From Myxococcus virescens (GTDB taxonomy: Bacteria > Myxococcota > Myxococcia > Myxococcales > Myxococcaceae): 64,000 nt of DNA. Both the position numbers and the translations under genes were made by a program. The stretch is from the NCBI RefSeq assembly GCF_900101905.1, contig NZ_FNAJ01000012.1, forward strand, positions 79,609 through 143,608. Direction: 5' to 3'. Positions 46,485 to 54,416 of this stretch are shown here, one piece after another; the first letter of the stretch is position 1; the number at the start of each line of letters is the position of its first letter. The notes under the pieces were generated by a model. It had not been told where the DNA came from and did no database searches. It saw only the letters and a list, made by a program, of their open reading frames with translations.

Positions 46485-47273
46485 TCAGGTGCCTGGCAGG
46501 TGCTCACGCACGCGGTGGATGCTCCGGCCCCGTCCGGTGGCGTCGTCGATGTCCACCACCACGCCTTGCAGGTAGACGAGCCGCTCCGCCACCTCATAGG
46601 GCGCCGGCTTGCCCAGGAAGCGCGCCAGCGAGGACTCCTTCTTCATGCCGATGACGGAGTCCAGCGGCCCGCACATGCCGACATCCGTGATGAAGGCCGT
46701 GCCACCGGGGAGGATGCGCTCATCCGCCGTCTGCACGTGCGTGTGCGTCCCCACCACCACGGACACCCGCCCATCCAGGTGGACGCCCATGGCGTTCTTC
46801 TCACTGGACGCCTCGCAGTGCATGTCCACCAGGATGCAGGGCGTCTGCTGGCGCAGCTCCTCCACCAGCCCTTCCACCACCTCGAAGGGGCTGGCCTCGG
46901 TGCGCATGAAGACGCGCCCCTCCAAGTTGATGACGCCCAGCGCGCGCCCATCCGGCAGCTTCACCACGCCGTGGCCCTTGCCCGGCGTGCCCTTGGGGTA
47001 GTTGGCCGGACGCAAGAGCAGGTCCGGATGCTCCTTCACCCAGGGGAGGATGGCCTTCTTGGAGTAGAAATGATTACCGCTCGTCAGCAGCTGGACGCCG
47101 CTGTCGAGCAGGTAGTGGGCCGTCTCTGAAGTGATGCCCGAGCCCTGGTCGCTGTTCTCCGCGTTGGCGACCACCACGTCCACGCCGTGCTGCGCGCGGA
47201 CCCTCGGAAGGAGCGTGCGGACCGCCTGGAGACCCGGGCGGCCCACCACGTCCCCCATGAAGAGGACTTTCAC
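46485..47273 (-). CDS. YmdB-family metallophosphoesterase (2',3'-cAMP phosphodiesterase)
   Basis: A 262-aa member of the YmdB family, which in Bacillus hydrolyses cyclic nucleotides and affects biofilm and motility. Metal-site motifs are MGDVVGRPG at the start, NAENSDQGSGIT, TSGNHFYSKK, VDMHCEASSEKNA and GTHTHVQTADERIL. The start overlaps the stop of the cyclo-ligase gene by 4 bp (ATGA). It has family length and all ligands are present. Its target in this organism is unknown. Confidence 0.9.
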   Translation of the reverse strand: MKVLFMGDVVGRPGLQAVRTLLPRVRAQHGVDVVVANAENSDQGSGITSETAHYLLDSGVQLLTSGNHFYSKKAILPWVKEHPDLLLRPANYPKGTPGKGHGVVKLPDGRALGVINLEGRVFMRTEASPFEVVEGLVEELRQQTPCILVDMHCEASSEKNAMGVHLDGRVSVVVGTHTHVQTADERILPGGTAFITDVGMCGPLDSVIGMKKESSLARFLGKPAPYEVAERLVYLQGVVVDIDDATGRGRSIHRVREHLPGT

Positions 47274-47893
47274 GTATCGAGGAAGTCCCAGTCGCGGTAC
47301 AGGCCGCGCAGGGACTCAGACTCCGTTACGACCAGGTCCATGTCGACGTCATCCCCGGTCGTGGGCAGCACGGGGACGACCTGGTCATTGAAGGCCAGGC
47401 CCACCCGACGACTGCGCTGACTGGCCGCGCGGAGGGTGGCGTCGTAGTAACCGCCCCCGCGCCCCAGCCGCTTGCCTTCCCGGGTGAAGCCCAGGCCCGG
47501 CACCACGAAGAGGTCAATCTGGTCCACCGCGATGAGGTCCGCGGAGTTGGTGGGCTCACGCACCCCCAAACGCCCCGGCTCCAGCTCGCTTTCCGACTTG
47601 ATGGCACGGAACGAAAGAATCCGCCCGTGAACATGTGAGAGCGGGTAGCAGACAATCTTGCCGTCCTGCAACGCCGCAATCAGGATATCCCGGGTTGGCA
47701 CTTCCCCCCGAATGGGGGCGTACAACGCCACCGTGCGCGCCTTCTGATAATACGGTGCCGCCAGAAACCGAGACTGAACCTTGAGACCCCGCGTATCGAT
47801 GAGGTCCGGCGTCATCGCCTTCCGGCGCGCCGTGAGCTCCTCTCGTAGGGTCTGCTTCCTCGCCGCCGCCTCTTCCACCACCGTCTCGCTCAC
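47270..47893 (-). CDS. 5-formyltetrahydrofolate cyclo-ligase
   Basis: A 207-aa enzyme that makes 5,10-methenyl-THF from 5-formyl-THF and ATP. Signature motifs are RKQTLREELTARRKAM at the N-terminus, a Lys-rich ATP site, and GKRLGRGGGYYDATL near residue 160 followed by VGLAFNDQVVPVLP. GTG at 47893, with GGGAG upstream, is preferred to TTG 47908. A structured RNA resembling 6S RNA ends 17 bp upstream on the same strand, an arrangement known as ssrS-ygfA in other proteobacteria. It heads the operon with ymdB and tyrS. Confidence 0.9.
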   Translation of the reverse strand: MSETVVEEAAARKQTLREELTARRKAMTPDLIDTRGLKVQSRFLAAPYYQKARTVALYAPIRGEVPTRDILIAALQDGKIVCYPLSHVHGRILSFRAIKSESELEPGRLGVREPTNSADLIAVDQIDLFVVPGLGFTREGKRLGRGGGYYDATLRAASQRSRRVGLAFNDQVVPVLPTTGDDVDMDLVVTESESLRGLYRDWDFLDT

Positions 47894-47909
47894 CGACGCC
47901 GCTCCCAAG

Positions 47910-48110
47910 AAAAAGTCCCCCGCAGCATGGCCGTGTGCCCGGCGTCCATTGAACCCTCAAAAGCCAGGTGGGGACCGAAGTCATGCCTCCGCAGGCTTCC
48001 CTCATCCCCCGTGAGGAGGGAGGGCTTGCACATGGAGACCGAAACGGACCCCGGAATGGACGTATCGGTTCGAATTTCTGCCGAGCATCACGCGCCCCGC
48101 AGGGGACAGC
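47910..48110 (-). ncRNA. ssrS: 6S RNA-like structured RNA upstream of 5-FCL gene
   Basis: On the minus strand this 200-nt region folds as a rod with a large central bubble. The closing stem is GUCCCCUGCGG (from 48107) with CUGCGGGGGAC (ending 47915). Next come GUG-AU-GCUCGGC with GCCGGGC-A-CAC, then CGUCCAUU with AAUGGACG after a 17-nt unpaired 5' side. GGGGUCCG with CGGUCCCC follows after a 19-nt unpaired 3' side, and a long apical hairpin ends it. The motif CCUGCGGAGGCAU resembles the 3' part of E. coli 6S RNA. A T5 tract follows at 47914-47910. The location before the ygfA homologue is a known 6S context. Similarity was judged by eye, not by a covariance model. Confidence 0.62.
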
Positions 48111-48120
48111 CCTTGAACAA

Positions 48121-48150
48121 AGCTACAGTGCTTCCAAATCCTCGAATCTA
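48121..48150 (-). promoter_or_regulatory. Weak promoter-like pair for the 6S-like RNA
   Basis: On the minus strand TAGATT (48150-48145) and TGTAGC (48127-48122) are 17 bp apart. The expected start near 48114 agrees with the 5' end of the predicted RNA structure. Both boxes match the consensus poorly. Confidence 0.3.
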
Positions 48151-48246
48151 TTGGGAATTCTCGCCAGAGTCTTTGGAAATGATAAGGACGGGGGGCGGCG
48201 GGGTCAAGGCATCCTCGCGCGTTTACAAGGCAGGCGCGGGACCTCT

Positions 48247-49248
48247 ATGATGGAAAGAGCCCGAATCCACCCACATATGCCGCCCTCGCTATTGAACAAG
48301 GGTCTTGCGACGGTTCTTTCCGTTGCCTCCGGCCTCGCGTGGGCGGGACCGCCCACGGTGTCGAGCTCCTATCAAGGGGACTCCTATGGTGTGGTGTCCC
48401 TGCGCATGCAGGGAGACCAGCTGGTGGGGGTCGCGACTGGCGGACCCTGCGGATTCGAACCCGATACGGAGGTGCTCTCTGGCGAGTTCCAGGACAACGT
48501 CCTGGTGGGCCAGGTGTTGCTCTGTCAGTTGGGGCCCCACTGTGAGCCGCGGGTGAACCAGCCCGCGCTGGTCGTGTTCAACCCGGACGATGGGGTGATG
48601 ACGGCCCTGTTCCGGCTGAAGGACGGTTGCCGCTCGCCGGTGTTGAAGAACGACTCCCTCCTGCTCCTGCGGCCGTTGTCCCGGGACGCGGAAGCGGTGG
48701 CGCCGGCGCGCGCGGCATCGGCGACCACGGCGACGGCCGCCTCGGCCACGGCGGAAGGCGCGAACTCGTCCGCGGCGCAGGTGGCCGCGGGACTGGGCCG
48801 GCAGGGCGAGGTGTCACCCTTGGAGGAGGGGCAGCGTCAGCTGGCCGCGGGCAACGCGGGCGTGGCGCAGCGCCACTTCGAGCTGGCCCTGTCGAAGGAC
48901 CCCCGCAGCGCCGCCGCGGTGGTGGGCCTGGGGGCCAGCCAGCTGATGCTCAATGACGTGAGCCGCGCGGTGAAGACGCTGGAGGCGGGCAGGGGATTGG
49001 GGCGCGCGGACGTCCACCTGTGGCTGGCCTACGCGTATCAGCGCGAAGGCAACCGCAACCGCTCGCGCGAGTCGCTGCGCAAGGCCTTCGAGCAGGGCTG
49101 GATGCCTGCGGGCCGCGCGGCGGAAGCGGTGGCGGAGCAGGCGCTGCGTGAGGACATCAAGGACATCGAAACGCTCATGCAACAGCAGCGGACCCGGAAG
49201 CGGGTTCCCGCCCGCCCGTCGGCGGGGGTTGGAAACACCACGCCGTGA
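48247..49248 (+). CDS. Exported TPR protein, partner of Ser/Thr kinase gene
   Basis: A protein of 333 aa. The first ATG is at 48247 and another in frame at 48277; both give a signal peptide (LNKGLATVLSVASGLAWAGP). A beta-rich domain of about 110 residues with four Cys (GGPCGFEPD, LLCQLGPHCEPR, KDGCRSP) is followed by an Ala/Thr linker and TPR-like helices from residue 195 (EEGQRQLAAGNAGVAQRHFE, a PRSAAAVVGLGASQLML unit, DVHLWLAYAYQREGNRNR). It could be anchored at or secreted across the inner membrane. The stop overlaps the GTG of the kinase gene (GTGA), a strong sign of shared function. No family name. Confidence 0.72.
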   Translation: MMERARIHPHMPPSLLNKGLATVLSVASGLAWAGPPTVSSSYQGDSYGVVSLRMQGDQLVGVATGGPCGFEPDTEVLSGEFQDNVLVGQVLLCQLGPHCEPRVNQPALVVFNPDDGVMTALFRLKDGCRSPVLKNDSLLLLRPLSRDAEAVAPARAASATTATAASATAEGANSSAAQVAAGLGRQGEVSPLEEGQRQLAAGNAGVAQRHFELALSKDPRSAAAVVGLGASQLMLNDVSRAVKTLEAGRGLGRADVHLWLAYAYQREGNRNRSRESLRKAFEQGWMPAGRAAEAVAEQALREDIKDIETLMQQQRTRKRVPARPSAGVGNTTP

Positions 49249-50243
49249 GCCAGCCGACTTCCCCGCAGAAGACCACGCGGGTCTTCGGCAACTACGAAGT
49301 CCTCTCCGTGCTGGGCAAGGGCGGCATGGCGGAGGTGTACCGGGCCCGGGTGTTGTCCGGCCCGCGTGAAGGCTGGACGGTGGCGCTCAAGCGCCTGTTG
49401 CCCGCGCTGACGCGGGATCCGGAGTCCGTGTCGCTGTTCGCCCGCGAGGCCCAGCTGTCCAAGCAGCTCCACCACCCCAACATCGTCACGGTGCTGGATG
49501 CCGGCGCGCTGGAGGGCATCTACTTCATCGTGATGGAGCTGGTGGACGGCCGCGACCTGGGGCAGATCCTCCGGCGCTGCAAGGTGCGCGGGATTCCACT
49601 GCCGCTCGACTTCGCGGTGTACCTGGGCAAGGTGCTGCTGGAGGCGCTCGCGTACGCGCACTCCGCGACGGGGCCCCAGGGCGAGCGGCTGGGCATCGTC
49701 CACTGCGACGTGTCGCCGTCCAACCTCTTCATCTCCCGCGTGGGCGAAATCAAGCTGGGCGACTTCGGCGTGTCGCGCGTGCTGGTGGACGGCAAGCTCC
49801 AGGGCGGCGAAGTGCTGGGCAAGCCCTACTACCTGTCCCCTGAATCGCTGCTCGGCGAGGTGAACCCGGAGGCCGACCTGTGGGCCGCCACGGTGGTGCT
49901 CTACGAGCTGCTGACGCTGGAGCGCCCCTTCACCGGCACGACGCCGGATGCCGTGTTCAACGCCATCCGCGCCCGGCAGTACCGGCCCCTGCGGGAGCTG
50001 CGGCCCGACATCCCGGAGGCGCTGGAGGCCGTGGTGGCTCGGGCCTTCGCGGAGCGTCCCGAGGACCGTTTCCCGACAGCGGAGGAGTTCGCCCAGGCGC
50101 TGACGCCCCACTACGACGAACGCGTGGGCACGCCGCTGGCCATCGCCGCCGTGGTGCGCGGACTCTTCGGCGCCAGTGACGAGGTGCCCGCCGCGCCGTC
50201 GCCCAGCGGGACGCCGCCGACGCCGGGCTCGCGCGCGGGGTAG
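49245..50243 (+). CDS. Eukaryotic-like Ser/Thr protein kinase, atypical catalytic loop
   Basis: A 332-aa soluble kinase. The glycine loop is GKGGMAEVYRA, the ATP Lys is Lys49 (VALKRL), the helix C Glu is Glu68, and the activation segment begins with Asp173 in GDFG. The catalytic loop reads VHCDVSPSNLF: the usual Arg of HRD is Cys154 and the Lys of DxKPxN is Ser, although Asp155 and Asn160 remain. The DVSPSN form is common in myxobacteria; HCD is less so. There is no membrane segment or sensor domain, only a Pro/Ser tail. It starts with GTG overlapping the TPR gene. Confidence 0.85.
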   Translation: MSQPTSPQKTTRVFGNYEVLSVLGKGGMAEVYRARVLSGPREGWTVALKRLLPALTRDPESVSLFAREAQLSKQLHHPNIVTVLDAGALEGIYFIVMELVDGRDLGQILRRCKVRGIPLPLDFAVYLGKVLLEALAYAHSATGPQGERLGIVHCDVSPSNLFISRVGEIKLGDFGVSRVLVDGKLQGGEVLGKPYYLSPESLLGEVNPEADLWAATVVLYELLTLERPFTGTTPDAVFNAIRARQYRPLRELRPDIPEALEAVVARAFAERPEDRFPTAEEFAQALTPHYDERVGTPLAIAAVVRGLFGASDEVPAAPSPSGTPPTPGSRAG

Positions 50244-50349
50244 GGGAGCGGGCACCCTGTTGTCCGCTCCACCGTTCCTGCCCACCTTCCAGGACGATGA
50301 CGACCTTTCCTTCCACCGCGCGCGGTGTCGCGTGGGGGGAGGAATCCAG

Positions 50350-50520
50350 ATGGCCAACGAGCCCAAGCAGCAGAAGCCGGAGCAGTCCGCACCCGAGCCC
50401 GAGGAGCGTGCGCGTCCGCGGACTTCCAAGGCGGACGAAGCCCGGGAAGATGGGATGCCCGGTTACGGGCAGCCCGACGAGGACGTGCGCGAGCAGTCGC
50501 TTCCGGAGCAGTCCTGGTAG
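50350..50520 (+). CDS. Small charged protein
   Basis: A 56-aa polar protein beginning MANEPKQQKPEQSAPEPEE. GGAGGA precedes the ATG. It is rich in Glu, Gln, Pro and Arg and has almost no hydrophobic residues, so it is probably disordered. The ending EDVREQSLPEQSW is distinctive. It lies between the kinase and the KaiC-like gene without close coupling to either. No function is assigned. Confidence 0.6.
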   Translation: MANEPKQQKPEQSAPEPEERARPRTSKADEAREDGMPGYGQPDEDVREQSLPEQSW

Positions 50521-50643
50521 CGACGCAGGGCGTGAAGCGCGGGTTTCGCTCGCGCGTGTCCAACAGCGTGCATCTGGCGCGTGACCGGGCCCTGGAGTCC
50601 GATGCAGAGGCTTGGCCCCGCGCATCCGGGTTGTTAGTTCTCG

Positions 50644-50683
50644 AAAAAGGCGCGCGCTGAAAGTGTTCCTGCGCGCGCTTCTT
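50644..50683 (+). terminator. Hairpin in front of KaiC-like gene
   Basis: GCGCGCGC (50650-50657) pairs with GCGCGCGC (50671-50678), with an AAAAAG before and TTCTTCC after. It may work in both directions and ends transcription from the preceding gene before the 50714 start. Confidence 0.45.
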
Positions 50684-50713
50684 CCACCCGCCAATACAAG
50701 TGATGGCTCCTGA

Positions 50714-52180
50714 ATGGATCGCCGGACGTGGTCGCTCTTCGAGACGGGCATCCCGAGTTTCGACACGCTGCTGGGCGGAGGCATCCCCAGGCGACAATCC
50801 ATCATCGTGGCTGGAGATCCGGGCAGCGGGAAGACGGTGCTGTGCAGCCAGATGGCCTTCCTCGCCGCGGCGCGAGGCCTGCCCGTCGTGCTGGTCACCG
50901 TCACGTCCGAACCCCATGACAAGCTCGTGGGCGAGCTGAGCAGCTTCAGCTTCTTCAGGGAGGAGCTGCTGGACGAAAAGCTCTTCGTGATGAGCGCCTA
51001 CTCATCGCTCAAGCAGGGCGCGAAGGAGACGCGGGACCTCATCATCCAGACGGTGCGCAAGCGGGGCGCGAAGCTGCTCTTCATCGATGGCCTTCGCTCC
51101 ATCCGGGACCTCTGGCAGGACGAGGCGCGCCTGCGCGAGTTCCTCTATGAGCTGGGCATCGGCCTGGCCGCGGCGGATTGCGTCGGCCTCTTCACCACCG
51201 AGTACCCACTGGAGAAGCTGCTGACGCTGCCCGAAGCCACCACGGTGGACGGCATCGTCTCCCTGGCGGTGGTGAAGCACGGCGCCCGCCGCATGCGCCG
51301 CGTGGAGGTCGTGAAGCTGCGCGGCCGGCCCCACCTGTCGGGGGAGCACCTGATGCGCATCGACGAGGACGGGGTGTCTTTCATCCCGCGCCTGGAGTCG
51401 CTGGTGTCCGCTGGGAGGGACGTGGAGCCGCCCGAGGAGCGCGTCAGCTTCGGGTTGCCGGAGCTGGACGTCTTGATGGAGGGCGGCCTGCCCCGCACGA
51501 GCGCCACGCTGCTCGCGGGCAGCATGGGCATTGGCAAGACGCTGCTGGCCGCGCACTTCGCGGTGGAGGGGGCGCGCCGGGACGAGCACTCCCTCTTCGT
51601 GTCGTTCCATGACTCCACGGAGTCGCTCGCCGCTCGGGCGCGGCGCATCCAACTGGACGTGGCGCGCTTCGTGAGGAGCGGGCTCATCACCTACCTGTAC
51701 ATCCCGCCGACGGAACAGGAGGCGGACCTGGTGCTGGACCACATCTTCCAGGAGGTTGAGCGGCGGAACGTGAAGCGGCTCGTCATCGATGGCCTCACGA
51801 CGCTCGAGCAGTCCATCGCCGAGCGGGAGCGCAGGCCGCTCTTCCTGGGGGCGCTCGCGGAGAAGCTGCGCCGGGCGGGGGTGACGACGCTGTACACCCG
51901 GGAGGTCTCCAAGGTGGCCGGCACGGAGCTCGACTTCAGCGATGCGCCCGTCTCCATCCTCGGGGAGAACTTGCTCCTCTTGCGCTACGTGGAGCTGCGC
52001 GGGCGCATCCACCGCATCCTGTCGGTGCTCAAGATGCGCGACAGCAAGTACGACAATGACTTGCGCGAGTTCCAGATCGCCGACTCGGGGATGAAGGTGC
52101 TGGCGACGATGCGCTCCGCGGAAGGGCTGCTGACGGGGCAGGCCCGGCCCATTGGGACGAGCATCGGGGCCCCGGAATGA
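50714..52180 (+). CDS. KaiC-like double RecA-domain ATPase
   Basis: A 488-aa protein with two tandem KaiC/RadA-type RecA domains. The first has Walker A GDPGSGKT (residues 34-41) and Walker B LLFIDGL; the second has Walker A GSMGIGKT (269-276) and LVIDGLTTLEQS. Each is preceded by a FGLPELDVLMEGGLPRTSAT-type start. Cyanobacterial clock proteins KaiA and KaiB are not encoded here. The stop overlaps the start of the sensor kinase gene (ATGA), so the kinase and ATPase are produced together. In myxobacteria and archaea such pairs are thought to be signalling modules; that role is inferred here. Confidence 0.88.
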   Translation: MDRRTWSLFETGIPSFDTLLGGGIPRRQSIIVAGDPGSGKTVLCSQMAFLAAARGLPVVLVTVTSEPHDKLVGELSSFSFFREELLDEKLFVMSAYSSLKQGAKETRDLIIQTVRKRGAKLLFIDGLRSIRDLWQDEARLREFLYELGIGLAAADCVGLFTTEYPLEKLLTLPEATTVDGIVSLAVVKHGARRMRRVEVVKLRGRPHLSGEHLMRIDEDGVSFIPRLESLVSAGRDVEPPEERVSFGLPELDVLMEGGLPRTSATLLAGSMGIGKTLLAAHFAVEGARRDEHSLFVSFHDSTESLAARARRIQLDVARFVRSGLITYLYIPPTEQEADLVLDHIFQEVERRNVKRLVIDGLTTLEQSIAERERRPLFLGALAEKLRRAGVTTLYTREVSKVAGTELDFSDAPVSILGENLLLLRYVELRGRIHRILSVLKMRDSKYDNDLREFQIADSGMKVLATMRSAEGLLTGQARPIGTSIGAPE

Positions 52181-53274
52181 GTGGCGTCCTCATCGCGGAG
52201 GACGAGGAAGCGCTGCTCGAGGTCTTCGCCGAGGTCGTGGAGGCGCTCGGCTACCGCGCCATCCGGGCCCACAATGGCGAAGACGCGCTCATGCTTGCGC
52301 GCACGGAGCCGCCAGACCTGGTGGTCAGCGACCACATGATGCCCCGCCGCACGGGGATGGAGCTGCTGCGCGCCATGCGGGCGGAGCCGAGCCTCGCATC
52401 GGTTCCCTTCGTGCTGCTGAGCGCCGCGCGGCCCGCGGGGAGGGAGGAGGCGGACGTCTTTCTCGCCAAGCCCGTGGACCTGAGCGCATTCGAAGAGGCC
52501 ATCACCGGCGCGCTTCGCTCGAGGCCTCCCGTGGCCGTGCCCACCTTCCCCGAGCCGAAGGCCTCCACGGACCCGCGCAGGGGGGGCTTCCTGGCCCGTG
52601 AGGAGGTGCTCAACTGGGTGGCCCATGAGCTGAAGACGCCGCTCTCCTCGGCCCGCCTCAACGCCCAGGTCCTGCTGCGCAAGGTGGAGAAGCGGGGCGA
52701 GGACGACGAGGCCCGTTCGGTGGACGCCGTACTGCGGCAACTGGATCGGATGAACCACCTCATCTCCTCCATCCTGGACGCCTCGCGCCTGTCCGAAGGC
52801 AAGGTGGAGCTGAGGCCCAGGCAGGGCGACCTCGCCGTCTTCCTCCGGGAACTCATCCAGGAGTGGCGCGACCTGGAGCCGCAGGTGGACTTCGTGCTGC
52901 GGGGCGCCGAGGAGCCCGTGTTCCTTCCCTTCGACGGGGAGCGGGTGCGGCAGGTGCTCAACAACCTGCTCTCCAACGCGGTGAAGTACGGGGGCGAGAC
53001 ACGGCGGGTCGAACTGGGCCTCGCTCTGCACCCCGGGCTGGTGGACATCCACGTCCGGGATTGGGGCATCGGCATCTCCGCGGGGGCGCTTCCCTCCGTC
53101 TTCGAGCGCTTCCAGCGGGCGGACGGCGAGCCTGCCCAGGGGCATGGCCTGGGGCTCTACATCGCCTCGTCGCTGGCGAAGCTGCACGGCGGCTCGTTGT
53201 CGGTGAAGTCCGTGCTGGGGGAGGGGGCGACCTTCCACCTTCGGCTGCCCCTGAGCCGGCGTTCCGTGTCCTAG
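52177..53274 (+). CDS. Receiver-histidine kinase hybrid
   Basis: A 365-aa cytoplasmic signalling protein with the order receiver, HisKA, HATPase. The receiver (1-115) has Asp52 in VVSDHMMP and Lys in FLAKPVD. The phospho-acceptor is His150 in NWVAHELKTPLSSARL. The ATP-binding domain is complete: VLNNLLSNAVKYGG, RDWGIGISAG, and GHGLGLYIASSLAKLHGG. It has no membrane segment, so input comes via the receiver or through partners such as the KaiC-like ATPase encoded by the overlapping upstream gene. Its stop overlaps that of the convergent cysteine desulfurase gene by 4 bp. Confidence 0.9.
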   Translation: MSGVLIAEDEEALLEVFAEVVEALGYRAIRAHNGEDALMLARTEPPDLVVSDHMMPRRTGMELLRAMRAEPSLASVPFVLLSAARPAGREEADVFLAKPVDLSAFEEAITGALRSRPPVAVPTFPEPKASTDPRRGGFLAREEVLNWVAHELKTPLSSARLNAQVLLRKVEKRGEDDEARSVDAVLRQLDRMNHLISSILDASRLSEGKVELRPRQGDLAVFLRELIQEWRDLEPQVDFVLRGAEEPVFLPFDGERVRQVLNNLLSNAVKYGGETRRVELGLALHPGLVDIHVRDWGIGISAGALPSVFERFQRADGEPAQGHGLGLYIASSLAKLHGGSLSVKSVLGEGATFHLRLPLSRRSVS

Positions 53275-54416
53275 CCGGCCAGCGCGCGGACGTGCGGCAC
53301 ATGCCGCACGAGCGCGTCCACCACGCGCGCCACGTCCGCTTCCGTCGTGCCGGGGCCCATGCTGAAGCGAAGGCTGCCTCGGGCCTGCGCGGGCGACAGG
53401 CCCATGGCCCGCAGGACATGCGACGGCGTCAGCGTGCCGGACGCGCAGGCGGCGCCGGAGGACACGCAGATGCCCTCCAGATCCAGGGCGATGAGCAGCG
53501 ACTCACCCTCCACGCCGTCGAAGCGCAGGTTGCTGGTGTTGGGCACGCGCGGGGCCGCGCCGCCGTTGATGTGCACGCCGGGCAGTCGCGCCGTCACCTC
53601 CCGCTCGAAGGCATCGCGGAGCGGGGTCAGCCGCGCCGTTGTCTCAGGCAGCTCCGCATCGGCCAACGCGAGCGCCAGCGCCAGCGCCTCCGCGTAGGGC
53701 ACGTTCTGCGTCCCTCCGCGACGGCCGCCTTCCTGGTGGCCCGGCGTGAGCGCGCGGACGTCCACGCTCTTGCGAACCATCAGCACGCCCACGCCCGGAG
53801 GGCCGCCGAACTTGTGCGCGGACAGGGACAGCAGGTCCGCGTCCACCTCGCGCAGGGACAGGGGCACCTTGCCCGCGGCCTGAACCGCGTCCGTGTGGAA
53901 CAGCACGCCGCGCTGACGGCACGCGAGCGCCACCTCCCTCGCGGGCTGGAGCACGCCTGTCTCGTTGTTGGCCCACATCAACGAGCACAAGGCCGCGTCC
54001 GGCGTCAGGGCCTCCAGCATGTCGGCTTCGCGCACGCGCCCGTCCGGGCCGGGCGCCACCCGCACGACGTGGGCGCCTTCCCGCTCCAACTGCGCCACCG
54101 CGCCGAGCAGGGCGGGGTGCTCCACCGCGGAAGTCACCACCCGCCGCCGCTCGGGCTGGGGCCGCAGGTGCCAGGCGCCCACGAGCGCCAGCGCGTCCGC
54201 CTCACTGCCAGAGCCGGTGAAGCTGACTTCCTTCGGCTCGCAGCCGAGCACGCGGGCCACCTTCGCCCGTGCCGCGTCCAGCCGGGCCCGGGCCGCGCGG
54301 CCCTCCTGGTGCACGCTGGACGCATTGCCATAGCCGCTCGACGCGAAGGCGCGCGACAGCAGCGTCGCCACCTCCGGTCGCACCGGCGCGGCCGCGTTGT
54401 AGTCCCAGTACGTCAC
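53271..54416 (-). CDS. Cysteine desulfurase (NifS/IscS family)
   Basis: A 381-aa PLP enzyme that removes sulfur from cysteine for Fe-S clusters or other thio-cofactors. Start GTG at 54416 overlaps the stop of the DHH gene (GTGA). PLP-lysine is Lys202 in SLSAHKFGGPPG, and the persulfide-forming Cys324 is in ICVSSGAACASG. Also seen are the typical WDYNAAAPVRPEV start and the HTDAVQAAGKVPL segment. No iscU, iscA or suf genes lie near. The small SGAAC loop fits the type I (NifS/IscS-like) group. Confidence 0.9.
   Translation of the reverse strand: MTYWDYNAAAPVRPEVATLLSRAFASSGYGNASSVHQEGRAARARLDAARAKVARVLGCEPKEVSFTGSGSEADALALVGAWHLRPQPERRRVVTSAVEHPALLGAVAQLEREGAHVVRVAPGPDGRVREADMLEALTPDAALCSLMWANNETGVLQPAREVALACRQRGVLFHTDAVQAAGKVPLSLREVDADLLSLSAHKFGGPPGVGVLMVRKSVDVRALTPGHQEGGRRGGTQNVPYAEALALALALADAELPETTARLTPLRDAFEREVTARLPGVHINGGAAPRVPNTSNLRFDGVEGESLLIALDLEGICVSSGAACASGTLTPSHVLRAMGLSPAQARGSLRFSMGPGTTEADVARVVDALVRHVPHVRALAG

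Noticed and set aside
50521..50713. tRNA or other RNA gene in this gap
   Set aside because: No cloverleaf pairing; only a GC hairpin with A and T tracts, called as a terminator.
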